DNA of 13,028 nt, from positions 1-13,028 of the forward strand of contig JAUVPN010000027.1 in assembly GCA_030598645.1 (NCBI GenBank), given 5' to 3'. A model generated the notes under the pieces. The model saw only the letters and a list, made by a program, of their open reading frames with translations. It searched no databases and was not told the DNA's origin. The stretch comes from Hyphomicrobium sp. (lineage in GTDB: Bacteria > Pseudomonadota > Alphaproteobacteria > Rhizobiales > Hyphomicrobiaceae). Numbering within the stretch: the stretch's first letter is position 1; each line of letters opens with the position of its first letter. The position numbers were made by a program, and so were the translations under genes. Below are positions 6,670 through 12,844 of the stretch, piece by piece.

Positions 6670-6792
6670 TGCCAGTGGGATGAAAATATCGTTCTAATGG
6701 CCTTACGAGTGCAATGGGTTTGCCGGCAGAGCACCGGATCACAAGCTCCGGATGCAGACATTCAGAAACATGTGGCCAGCGCACGGTGCAAA

Positions 6793-6797
6793 AGGAG
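6793..6797 (+). promoter_or_regulatory. Ribosome-binding site AGGAG deciding the start of the repeat-protein gene
   Basis: AGGAG lies 7 nt before the ATG at 6805, which begins a textbook signal peptide. The upstream in-frame start at 6697 lacks both features and is rejected. Confidence 0.8.
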
Positions 6798-6804
6798 CTA
6801 CCCG

Positions 6805-8190
6805 ATGAAAACGCTATCAATAGCTCTGACCACTCTGCCACTGCTCGCGGTCGGAGCAGCACTCGCAGAAACGCCAGTCGTCCCGCAGGACGAAGACCTG
6901 CTTACGCCGCATGATCGGGTCCTCTCTCGGAATCCCCATCTCAATCCAGGGTGGACGTGGATGACGGAACCTCAAGCCATTCATCTTCTTAAAGCCAGGG
7001 GCTTCTCGGACGTCTTTCGTATTGAAAAGGCGGGGTCATCTTGGCGAGGAAAGGCGAGAAAAGATTATTTATCCTACCATGTGGCTATCGATCGCTATAC
7101 ACGCCTCGTTAGTCACTTGGATAAAAAAAGCCGGGAGTCGTATGCCGCCGTAGCTGAGAAGACTAACAGAGGCGCTGCAAAAACTTCCAAAATCATAACG
7201 CCAGTCGTCCTGGAAGACAAAGACCTGATTACGCCGCAGGCGCGACTCCTCTCTCGGAATCCTCATCTCCATCCGGGGTGGACGTGGATGACGGAATCTC
7301 AAGCCATTTGTCTTCTTAAAGCCAGGGGCTTTTCCAACATCTTCAGTCTGGAAAAGGCGGGGCCAATTTGGCGAGGACAGGCGCTAAAGGATCGCGCATC
7401 CTACCATGTCTCTATCAATCGCTACGCAGACATCGTTGCTCACACCGATAAAAAAATCCATGAGTCTTATGCCGTAGCCGAGAGGACTTACGGAGACGCT
7501 GCAAAAGTTTCCAAAACCATAACGCCAGTCGTCCTGGACGACAAAGACCTGCTTCCGCCGCATGAGCGAGCCCTCTCTCGGAATCCCCATCTCTATCCAG
7601 AGTGGACGTGGATGACGGAATCTCAAGCCATTCGTCTCCTTCAAGCCAGGGGCTTCTCCGACGTCTTAAGTCTGGAAAAGGCGGGGCCAATTTGGCGAGG
7701 ACAGGCGCTAAAGGATCGCGAATCCTACCATGTCGCTATCAATCGCTACGCAGACATCGTTGCTCACATGGATAAAAAAAGCCGTGAATCTTATGCCGTA
7801 GCGCAGAAGACTCAACCAGCAGCCTCGAAGACACGAGGCAAAAAAAGAGGGGCGGCAAAAGACTCGAAAACTATGTTGGCGACGTTGAACGGCCGTATCG
7901 TGGCTCCCATTTCACAAGAAGCCCCGACCGTGCTGACGCCGGGCAGGCCCGTTCTCTCCATGATGGGTGAAATAGGGTGGACGTGGATGAAAGAAAAACA
8001 CGCCAAGCTGATGTTGAAGAGCAAAGGCTACGCCAACATCGTTAGTCTGAGGAGGGATGCGCGGGGAATATGGCGGGCTATGGCGTTACGCGATGGCTTC
8101 GCGTTGAATGTCGCCGTCGATATCTATGGCAACGTCGAAGCCCAACCTGAGAGCCGTGGGGGTCTGGCTCAAGGGTCTCTATCATACTGA
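6805..8190 (+). CDS. Secreted protein of four tandem PepSY-like modules
   Basis: A 461-residue exported protein. Residues 1-21 are a Sec signal peptide (positive MK, hydrophobic core, cleavage after ALA before ETP). The mature part has three nearly identical modules of 108-109 residues and a fourth, divergent one. Each has an entry strip (LSRNPHL.PGWTWMTE), a helix (QAI.LLKARGFS), then strand-like segments with conserved W (IWRGQALKD) and Y (SYHVAINRYADIVAH), and a lysine/alanine-rich linker. The pattern helix, W-containing strand, V.V..Y..IVA resembles PepSY domains of periplasmic proteins. The fourth module (GWTWMKEKHAKLMLKSKGYANIV, IWRAMALRDG, NVAVDIYGNV) is closest to the usual single-domain form. 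Single-domain relatives of about 100 residues are common in bradyrhizobia, so the tandem form is unusual. Residue identity between modules 2 and 3 is very high. Function is unknown; binding or inhibitory roles are only guesses. Confidence 0.85.
   Translation: MKTLSIALTTLPLLAVGAALAETPVVPQDEDLLTPHDRVLSRNPHLNPGWTWMTEPQAIHLLKARGFSDVFRIEKAGSSWRGKARKDYLSYHVAIDRYTRLVSHLDKKSRESYAAVAEKTNRGAAKTSKIITPVVLEDKDLITPQARLLSRNPHLHPGWTWMTESQAICLLKARGFSNIFSLEKAGPIWRGQALKDRASYHVSINRYADIVAHTDKKIHESYAVAERTYGDAAKVSKTITPVVLDDKDLLPPHERALSRNPHLYPEWTWMTESQAIRLLQARGFSDVLSLEKAGPIWRGQALKDRESYHVAINRYADIVAHMDKKSRESYAVAQKTQPAASKTRGKKRGAAKDSKTMLATLNGRIVAPISQEAPTVLTPGRPVLSMMGEIGWTWMKEKHAKLMLKSKGYANIVSLRRDARGIWRAMALRDGFALNVAVDIYGNVEAQPESRGGLAQGSLSY
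6871..7197 (+). repeat. Tandem repeat unit 1 (327 bp) within the PepSY-like gene
   Basis: Begins at ACGCCAGTCGTCC and encodes module 1. It matches units 2 and 3 along its whole length at DNA level, including silent positions (TCTCGGAATCC.CATCTC, GGGTGGACGTGGATGACGGA). Confidence 0.85.
7198..7521 (+). repeat. Tandem repeat unit 2 (324 bp) within the PepSY-like gene
   Basis: Begins at ACGCCAGTCGTCCTGGAAG. Most similar to unit 3: long blocks around 7363-7395 and 7687-7719 are identical, indicating the most recent copying event. Confidence 0.85.
7522..7812 (+). repeat. Tandem repeat unit 3 within the PepSY-like gene
   Basis: Begins at ACGCCAGTCGTCCTGGACG. Similarity to units 1 and 2 fades after about 7812, where the linker changes to a lysine-rich KTRGKKRGAAK segment leading to the divergent fourth module (about 7930-8190). 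Confidence 0.8.
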
Positions 8191-8459
8191 AGGCGGCATG
8201 CCGGGTGGCGGTTCAGGATCGCCGTACTAACTGTATTAATTGGATCAATTTTGTCCCACGCCACCTCCGGGCTGCGAAAGCCCGCCGGGAGTGCTAGGCG
8301 CATCGCTGAGCCTTCGACTGACCGGCCAGACGAAGCGATACCAGTTTCTAAGTGAGAATTCGGTGCGGTCCCGCGTCCGGTCTTCGATGTCCGCTAATGC
8401 CAAAAGCGGACATTCTAAGGTGTCCTTCAACGGCGCCCACGAACTGCTGAGTAAGATTC
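8191..8459. other. Intergenic region between converging genes
   Basis: Holds a 10-bp palindrome CGGCATGCCG (8194-8203), a 6-bp stem-loop CGGGCT/AGCCCG (8268-8284) without a T tract, and one copy of the ATGTCCGCT stem-loop (8387-8413). No gene is supported. Confidence 0.4.
8387..8413. repeat. Intergenic stem-loop repeat, copy 1 (ATGTCCGCT arms)
   Basis: ATGTCCGCT (8387-8395) and AGCGGACAT (8405-8413) are perfect 9-bp inverted arms around AATGCCAAA. Two close relatives lie at 11927 and 11973. All three are between converging genes. Confidence 0.7.
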
Positions 8460-10004
8460 TCAGTTCAGCAAAGCGTTGCGGATGGGCTGGCCAGGGAGGA
8501 CGTCCTTCAAGACCTCAGAATCCTTCACAACAATCGTGCCATTGACGATCACATAAGGGATGCCAGTCGATGGCAGACTATACTTGCCGTCCGCCCAGAC
8601 CGCATTGTCCGAGACACTCTCAGGGTCAAAGATCGTGATGTCAGCGACTGCCCCGGGCTTCACACGGCCGCGAAGCTTCATGTTGGGCACCATGTCTTCT
8701 AGGAATTTTGCTTGAAGGTACGAAAGTTTCTCTAATGCGGCCATGAGCGGCACGACATGCCTTTCGCGAACCAGACGGAGCACCTTTGCGTGCGTTCCGG
8801 CCCCCCTCGGATGACCCTTGGCGACACCATAAGGGGCATCCCAGGACGGAAGACCGCTCTTCTCATCAATGAACGGCAAACTGTCCGCGCCGACAAAGAC
8901 GCCTGGACGCCTAAAGGCCGCGAGCATGTCCCGCTCTTTGATGTGACGCATGATTATTAGGCGCCCAGGATTCTCCTTTCTCTTTTTGGCGAGGAGTTCC
9001 TTGGTCATGGTCTCCCCTGTCTTCATGTCCGCGATGTCCATGTAGTCCATCCCCGTCCGCTCTTGAAAACCGGGGCCCAAATAGCCGGCTCCGATCAAGG
9101 TGGAACCGAAGGTATAAGGATAAAATTCGCCCACAACTTTCAAGCCTCTTTTGCGAGCTGCATCGATCAAGTTGAGGCAGTGTACGGTGAGCCTCATGCA
9201 GTTGCTGGGAACGTGATGCACGATCAGCCGCACATCGTGGACGGCTGCGGCCGCTAGAAATTCTTCAACCCCGAGATAACCACTCGGGGGGATCTGGGAG
9301 AGGTAGCGAACGTGGGTCGCAATGAAGCTGTTGTAGCGCTTTGCCAGCGCCACAATCTCGGCGATCTCCGCGCTGCCTACTGCCGTGTAATAACCAACAG
9401 GCATACCGATACCGAGGCCCCCCTGCCGCAAACCATGCTCGACGTTTGCGATGATCGCTTTCAGCTGCTTCGGCTCGGAGCGCTTCTTTGACCACTTCGC
9501 TCCTTTGCGGGCAGCTACCTTCATTGCGCCTGAGTAAAATCCGAGACCCTTCGGATCGACGCCATCCATTGCGTTCATGCGCGCCCAGCCATGCCCGACG
9601 GACGTCCCGAAGTTCGCTTGCCATTTACCTTCGCGCTTATTGTAATAATCTTCGACAGGGTAGGCTCCAAACTCGATCTCCAGCGCTGAGGTGACGCCGT
9701 CCCGTAATAGCAGCTTGATCGCATAAGGATCTTGTCCGTGGATATGGAGGTCAATGAAGCCGGGGGCGACGACGTGCCCGGTAGCATCAATGGTTTCCTT
9801 CCCATCGATCTTGGTCTCGGTGATTTCGACAATCTTGCCGCCCTTCACGCCGACATTGCGGACCGCATCCAATCCGCTTTCGGGGTCCATGACCCGCCCG
9901 TTAAGGATGACCAGGTCGTAGGTCTCCGCGGTTCCGGCCGGAGAAGACGCGATGATGGCCAGTATAGTGGCAACTAATATTCCGGCGGATCTGTACATGT
10001 TCAT
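8460..10004 (-). CDS. Exported metal-dependent amidohydrolase (D-aminoacylase/N-acyl-D-amino-acid deacylase type)
   Basis: A 514-residue amidohydrolase-superfamily enzyme with a Sec signal peptide (residues 1-26, cleavage near GTA/ETY), so it should act in the periplasm. After a small beta domain ([16 protein letters not shown]), the metal-binding HxH is H87-x-H89 in [11 protein letters not shown]. Further candidate ligands are H231 (ATHVRY), H263/H264 (IVHHVP) and the catalytic aspartate D374 (VGADSLP). The C-terminal strand has [16 protein letters not shown], typical of the superfamily. Order and spacing fit D-aminoacylases, which remove acyl groups from N-acyl-D-amino acids. The cysteine those enzymes use as a metal ligand is not at the expected site, where [14 protein letters not shown] offers E109 or E111 instead, so substrate and metal content may differ. 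It lies 39 nt downstream of the GST-like gene on the same strand, probably in one operon. GAG precedes the ATGs at residues 1 and 3, either of which may be used. Confidence 0.85.
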   Translation of the reverse strand: MNMYRSAGILVATILAIIASSPAGTAETYDLVILNGRVMDPESGLDAVRNVGVKGGKIVEITETKIDGKETIDATGHVVAPGFIDLHIHGQDPYAIKLLLRDGVTSALEIEFGAYPVEDYYNKREGKWQANFGTSVGHGWARMNAMDGVDPKGLGFYSGAMKVAARKGAKWSKKRSEPKQLKAIIANVEHGLRQGGLGIGMPVGYYTAVGSAEIAEIVALAKRYNSFIATHVRYLSQIPPSGYLGVEEFLAAAAVHDVRLIVHHVPSNCMRLTVHCLNLIDAARKRGLKVVGEFYPYTFGSTLIGAGYLGPGFQERTGMDYMDIADMKTGETMTKELLAKKRKENPGRLIIMRHIKERDMLAAFRRPGVFVGADSLPFIDEKSGLPSWDAPYGVAKGHPRGAGTHAKVLRLVRERHVVPLMAALEKLSYLQAKFLEDMVPNMKLRGRVKPGAVADITIFDPESVSDNAVWADGKYSLPSTGIPYVIVNGTIVVKDSEVLKDVLPGQPIRNALLN

Positions 10005-10043
10005 CTCAGCATTCTTTGATTCTCGCCTTTTGGCTGGGGCAGG

Positions 10044-10838
10044 TTAGGTCTGCATAACGTCGGGGCCAGATGCCGGTTGAGGTGATTTGCTCATTGGCGC
10101 GCGGTGCGCCTGATACTGCGCAATGACCCAACGCATCACCGGCCGGTCGCCCCACCGCTCAGAGTCGGCAACGAGAGCATCGGGAAGCGACATGTTATGA
10201 TAGGTCGGCATTTCCTTGGGTCGGGCAAAAGGCGCTAGAAGGCTAGCCACGGTGATGTCCGCTCTGCTAAAGCGGTCTCCGGTAAGGTAGGGACGACCGT
10301 CGGCGAGCATGCTGTCGAGCCAACACAGCTCGGCTTCCAGTTTCGCACGGCTCTCTGCTGCGGCTCCTGACGTGATGTCATACATCCGCAGCATGACCTG
10401 CCGTGATACCGGCCACATCATATTGCCGAGGAGACGGTGTGAAGGTGAGGTATTGGAGAAGAGCGCGGGTTTCGCCAGATGCGGAAGTCGCGGAAGCATC
10501 TCGGCGTAGGCTAGGCGGCGCACATGAATCCCGATGACGTCATCCGCGCGCTGTTCGATTTCGAGAGCGTTAGTCGCAGTTAACCGTCGAGAATCACCGT
10601 GTGGCCTTTGATCAGCCCAATCGATGATTAGGCTGCTTCCTTGAACGACCGTGTCGCCGTCCAACACAATGGGCAGGGCGGTGCCCTTCGCACCACAGCG
10701 CTTTGCAAAAACTTGATGTAAGCCCGGTGGCCAACTGATCTCTTCGTAATCAATGCCGTACCAGTCGAGCGCCCATCGCGCCTTCTCGCAGAAGTGCGAA
10801 ATCCCGAATGTAACGAGTTGTAGCCTGGCCTCGGTCAT
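10044..10838 (-). CDS. Glutathione S-transferase-like protein
   Basis: A 264-residue cytoplasmic protein with the two-domain GST layout. The N-terminal thioredoxin-like domain (about residues 5-85) has S14-H-F-C17 followed by EKARWALDWYG at the usual active-site helix. It also has the cis-proline loop ALPIVLDG (P56) and the glutathione-binding SS pair in QGSSLIIDWA. The C-terminal half is all-helical, with the GRPYLTGDRFSRADITVASLL signature near residues 185-210. GSTs conjugate or exchange glutathione on electrophiles; the substrate here is unknown. An in-frame GTG at 10856 would add six residues but lacks a ribosome-binding site, whereas GGTGAGGAG lies just before the ATG at 10838, so I chose the latter. 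The amidohydrolase gene follows after 39 nt, suggesting co-transcription, although no shared pathway is evident. Confidence 0.85.
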   Translation of the reverse strand: MTEARLQLVTFGISHFCEKARWALDWYGIDYEEISWPPGLHQVFAKRCGAKGTALPIVLDGDTVVQGSSLIIDWADQRPHGDSRRLTATNALEIEQRADDVIGIHVRRLAYAEMLPRLPHLAKPALFSNTSPSHRLLGNMMWPVSRQVMLRMYDITSGAAAESRAKLEAELCWLDSMLADGRPYLTGDRFSRADITVASLLAPFARPKEMPTYHNMSLPDALVADSERWGDRPVMRWVIAQYQAHRAPMSKSPQPASGPDVMQT

Positions 10839-11258
10839 CTGCTCCTCACCCAGCACGAGGAATGGGCCACCAGGGCATGTATGCGCCTGACGAACGAATT
10901 ACATCATCCGAAAGGATGACGGCAGCGAGACAGAAATAGTCTCTTAATGATCTCACGCGCTGCAATGACTTTGTGAAGAGGTAAGAGGAGGCGATGCTGG
11001 GTCGTAAGATGCCGGGCATGAACTAGGGACGTTGTTGAGCAGAACAACAGTGTCGGACATAGGAAGCCTCGTCGACGACGAGCATCTTTGTGACTGGTCA
11101 TGGCAGGGCCGACAACGTCTGAAAAGCGGCGTGCCGTCGCAAGGCGACACGCCATCTCTCGCAGTGAAAACTGGATCGCAATCCGACAACCCATCATCAG
11201 AGAAACTTGTTCTGCGCCCGGCTAAAATCGCACCGACACGAAGGAATAGGAGCATCAA
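10839..11258. other. Divergent intergenic region between the GST-like and Cache genes
   Basis: About 420 bases that must hold the promoters of both flanking units. ORFs here (10904-11197 minus, 10953-11258 minus, 11032-11262 plus) overlap one another and have arginine/serine-rich shadow composition. The only clear structure is the hairpin at 11128-11153. I could not find a convincing -35/-10 pair. Confidence 0.4.
11128..11153 (+). other. Hairpin in the region upstream of the Cache gene
   Basis: GGCGT (11128-11132) pairs with ACGCC (11149-11153), and GTCGC (11136-11140) pairs with GCGAC (11144-11148) around an AAG loop; a 3-nt GCC bulge interrupts the left side. Ten GC-rich pairs in total, no T tract. 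It may be leader RNA structure or an operator. Confidence 0.3.
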
Positions 11259-11597
11259 ATGAAAAGGCTAAGATCGTTACTAATCCTGACACTTTTGTTG
11301 CCCGCCACAATGCTTGTAAGCAGCGCTTCATACGCGGGAGGCAAACTCGAAGCGACTATCTTTTCCTATGACGGCAACGACTTTGTTCGAACCGAAACCA
11401 CCTTGATCGCAGAAGGAGAAACCGCTGCCAATACCAAACTTGACCGTGATGGCGCAGTCTACAAAGCCTTGGTCAATAAGCGCTCTCACATTGGATCATC
11501 GACTCTTTTTGGTCGAGACTACCAAGCGCGGTACGCACCGCTCATCGGTGAAGACGGCCAATTAATCGGCGCAGTGTTTGTGGGTGTTCCGAAATAG
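11259..11597 (+). CDS. Stand-alone exported Cache-type sensor domain protein
   Basis: A 112-residue exported protein. Residues 1-26 are a Sec signal peptide (MKRLRS, leucine-rich core, cleavage near SYA/GGK). The remaining 86 residues match the ligand-binding half of periplasmic Cache domains of chemoreceptors and kinases: ATIFSYDGNDFVRTETTL, then TKLDRDGAVYKALVNKRSHIGSS, TLFGRDYQARYAPL and finally GQLIGAVFVGVPK. In those receptors this segment is followed by a membrane helix and signalling domains; here the gene stops directly after the FVGV strand. It is therefore a free periplasmic sensor or binding module, which may act by presenting a ligand to another receptor, or may derive from a receptor by truncation. 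The start is well supported: AGGAG lies 6 nt before the ATG. It is divergent from the GST operon. Confidence 0.75.
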   Translation: MKRLRSLLILTLLLPATMLVSSASYAGGKLEATIFSYDGNDFVRTETTLIAEGETAANTKLDRDGAVYKALVNKRSHIGSSTLFGRDYQARYAPLIGEDGQLIGAVFVGVPK

Positions 11598-11603
11598 TCG
11601 ACA

Positions 11604-11630
11604 CTGCCAGCGCGCCAGGGACGCTGTCAG
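11604..11630 (+). other. Hairpin just after the Cache gene
   Basis: CTG-C-CAGCG (11604-11612) pairs with CGCTG-T-CAG (11622-11630) around a 9-nt loop, with one mismatch. It begins six bases after the stop codon, but no T tract follows, so it is more likely an mRNA-stabilising end or a weak terminator than an intrinsic one. Confidence 0.3.
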
Positions 11631-11645
11631 CGCAATCTGGGGGCA

Positions 11646-11846
11646 ATGACTTCTGCGTTGGGCCTTGCGCGAACGGCAAGCTCCGTCAGCCTTCTTTTCT
11701 CCCTGCGGCGGGGCCCCCTTGTTAAATGCCCCAAGGGCAAGGGCGACCCGGCGACGGTCATTGATACGAACTGGATCATCGGGCTTGGCAAGATCGGGTT
11801 GGTCGACCAGATGACGCACAACGTTCTGAAGCGGGTGACCTCATAG
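11646..11846 (+). CDS. Small hypothetical ORF ahead of a terminator
   Basis: A 66-codon ORF whose second half (GKGDPATVIDTNWIIGLGKI to QMTHNVLKRVTS) has natural protein composition, while the first half (SSVSLLFSLRRG) looks arbitrary. The real coding part may therefore be a remnant of a larger gene or a shorter protein. Support for transcription in this direction is the strong intrinsic terminator starting 44 nt after the stop codon. A run of G (GGGGG) lies close before the ATG but is not a good ribosome-binding site. No family is recognised. It could equally be part of the trailer of the Cache transcript. Confidence 0.3.
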   Translation: MTSALGLARTASSVSLLFSLRRGPLVKCPKGKGDPATVIDTNWIIGLGKIGLVDQMTHNVLKRVTS

Positions 11847-11888
11847 TCAGCCGCCTTGGTCTCACCAACATGTAGTTGCGAGGGTTTG

Positions 11889-11915
11889 AAGCGGCCCTAC
11901 AAAGGGCCGCTTTTT
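11889..11915 (+). terminator. Rho-independent terminator
   Basis: GCGGCCCT (11891-11898) and AGGGCCGC (11903-11910) form a perfect 8-bp GC-rich stem around ACAA, extended by AA/TT pairs, and five T follow (11911-11915). It ends the plus-strand unit containing the Cache gene and the small ORF. Confidence 0.85.
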
Positions 11916-11926
11916 CATCCGTGGCC

Positions 11927-11955
11927 ATGTCCGCTTTACCCCCAAAAGCAGACAT
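11927..11955. repeat. Intergenic stem-loop repeat, copy 2
   Basis: ATGTCCGCT (11927-11935) faces AGCAGACAT (11947-11955) around an 11-nt loop. One base differs from perfect symmetry, and it would still pair as G-U in one RNA strand. It follows the terminator directly. Confidence 0.65.
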
Positions 11956-11972
11956 TTTCCGAGGCAGCGTGC

Positions 11973-12000
11973 ATGTCCGCTAAGTGCCAAAAGCAGACAT
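11973..12000. repeat. Intergenic stem-loop repeat, copy 3
   Basis: ATGTCCGCT (11973-11981) faces AGCAGACAT (11992-12000) around AAGTGCCAAA. The loop shares TGCCAAA with copy 1, and the arms are those of copy 2, which lies only 17 nt away. Confidence 0.65.
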
Positions 12001-12032
12001 AAGATCGAGAGGGCGGCGGCAGGTAGACGGTC

Positions 12033-12218
12033 CTATGCCGCTAGCATCCACTTACCCAAAACATAACCAAACGCAACGGCATCGTTGTGGTTCTTGGCTG
12101 CTTTCTCAAGGTTCTCCCTGGCCTCAATCGTAGGAAGACCATGCGAAGTCTCAATCAGTTCAAATCCACTAAGCAGCAACACCTTCTTGTCACCGAGATC
12201 TATCATTGGAAAGGACAT
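12033..12218 (-). CDS. Small conserved-looking hypothetical protein (61 aa)
   Basis: The open frame extends to a GTG at 12329 (98 residues), but only the ATG at 12218 has a ribosome-binding site: GGAG six bases upstream. From there the 61-residue product reads MSFPMIDLGDKKVLLLSGFE and ends in GLPTIEARENLEKAAKNHNDAVAFGYVLGKWML, with natural composition and a likely C-terminal amphipathic helix. No signal peptide or membrane segment is clear. The family is not recognised. It lies downstream of the phasin gene on the same strand, about 185 nt away, so co-transcription is possible but not shown. If the longer form is correct, the extra N-terminal residues (DPIDHLWVIGATQPYSPLQL) would need a start without a visible ribosome site. 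Confidence 0.5.
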   Translation of the reverse strand: MSFPMIDLGDKKVLLLSGFELIETSHGLPTIEARENLEKAAKNHNDAVAFGYVLGKWMLAA

Positions 12219-12403
12219 AGTTTTCTCCGCGTCATAGATCACCATTTCCAGCTGCAACGGCGAATAAGGTTGCGTTGCGCCGATTACCCACAGGTGGTCA
12301 ATTGGATCCTGCTGTCGCCGCGCACTCACGTGTCGTTTTGGTCAGCCTTGGGGATACACGTTGAGGGTGATTGGCGATCCGTCACGAAGCGTCGATCTTC
12401 GCT

Positions 12404-12832
12404 TTAGCGCTTTTTCGATGTCCGTGTCACAGCAGTTGGCATGGCCGATACGGTTGATGCAGCTTTCTCGCCGACCTTCATTGAGAGGCTCACCCAATCA
12501 TTCCATTGCTTCATCATCCGCCCAATGTGGTCTTGAACGAAACTAGCTTGGATGCTTTGGACTTCGGACAGCGTCCTCGCCTTCGTCACTGCCTCGACCG
12601 TATCCAAGGTGGCGTCGAAGTTCGCAGTCACGTTGCGCATGACCTGATCACCGAAGGCCTTCGTCGCATTGGTCTGAACGATGGCAGCATCGTTGAGGCT
12701 CGAAGAGATCGCATCCCAGGAGGTGCGGGTGTTTTTCAGGCCTTCCTCGAACATTTCCATGACCTCCTCGGGCACCTGGATCTGGGCACCACGGATCATG
12801 TCGTTTAGCGGCTTTGCTAACTGCTCGTTCAC
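12404..12832 (-). CDS. Phasin family protein (PHB granule-associated)
   Basis: A 142-residue, almost wholly helical protein without signal peptide. The central part matches phasins of alphaproteobacteria: VPEEVMEMFEEGLKNTRTSW, SLNDAAIVQTNATKAFGDQV, NFDATLDTVEAVTKARTLSE, and IQASFVQDHIGRMMKQWNDW, followed by a short basic tail (TRTSKKR). Phasins coat polyhydroxybutyrate granules and control their size and number, using amphipathic helices that lie on the polymer surface; some also help protein folding. The frame is open to a TTG at 12838, but AAGGAG (12839-12844) abuts that codon, while it lies exactly 6 nt before the GTG at 12832, so the GTG is the likely start. The gene stands alone with about 190 nt of upstream DNA before the window edge. 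No polyhydroxybutyrate biosynthesis gene is present here. Confidence 0.88.
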   Translation of the reverse strand: MNEQLAKPLNDMIRGAQIQVPEEVMEMFEEGLKNTRTSWDAISSSLNDAAIVQTNATKAFGDQVMRNVTANFDATLDTVEAVTKARTLSEVQSIQASFVQDHIGRMMKQWNDWVSLSMKVGEKAASTVSAMPTAVTRTSKKR

Positions 12833-12838
12833 GGTCAA

Positions 12839-12844
12839 CTCCTT
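12839..12844 (-). promoter_or_regulatory. Ribosome-binding site AAGGAG of the phasin gene
   Basis: A perfect AAGGAG on the minus strand, 6 nt before GTG 12832 and touching TTG 12838. It decides for the GTG start. Confidence 0.75.

Larger units (their letters stand above)
6500..6804. other. Intergenic region upstream of the secreted repeat protein
   Basis: About 300 bases without a credible gene. The frame of the next gene is open back to 6697, but homology to secreted proteins and the ribosome-binding site place its start at 6805. The region holds the perfect palindrome at 6654-6669 and a directly repeated GGGATGA (6663-6669 and 6677-6683). No strong -35/-10 pair is visible, so the promoter may need an activator. 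Confidence 0.4.

Noticed and set aside
6697..6804. Longer N-terminus for the PepSY-like protein starting at 6697
   Set aside because: The extra 36 residues would bury the signal peptide and lack a ribosome-binding site, while AGGAG stands before the ATG at 6805.
6871..7812. CRISPR-like array
   Set aside because: The units are 324-327 bp, coding and adjacent with no unique spacers; this is a protein domain duplication.
8268..8284. Stem-loop CGGGCT/AGCCCG as terminator of the repeat-protein gene
   Set aside because: Only six base pairs and no T tract on either strand.
9265..9832. Minus-strand ORFs of 119 and 85 codons within the amidohydrolase gene
   Set aside because: Out-of-frame shadows of an intact gene.
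10904..11262. Overlapping ORFs on both strands in the GST-Cache intergenic region
   Set aside because: They overlap one another, lack ribosome-binding sites and have no natural composition; the region is more simply a divergent promoter region.
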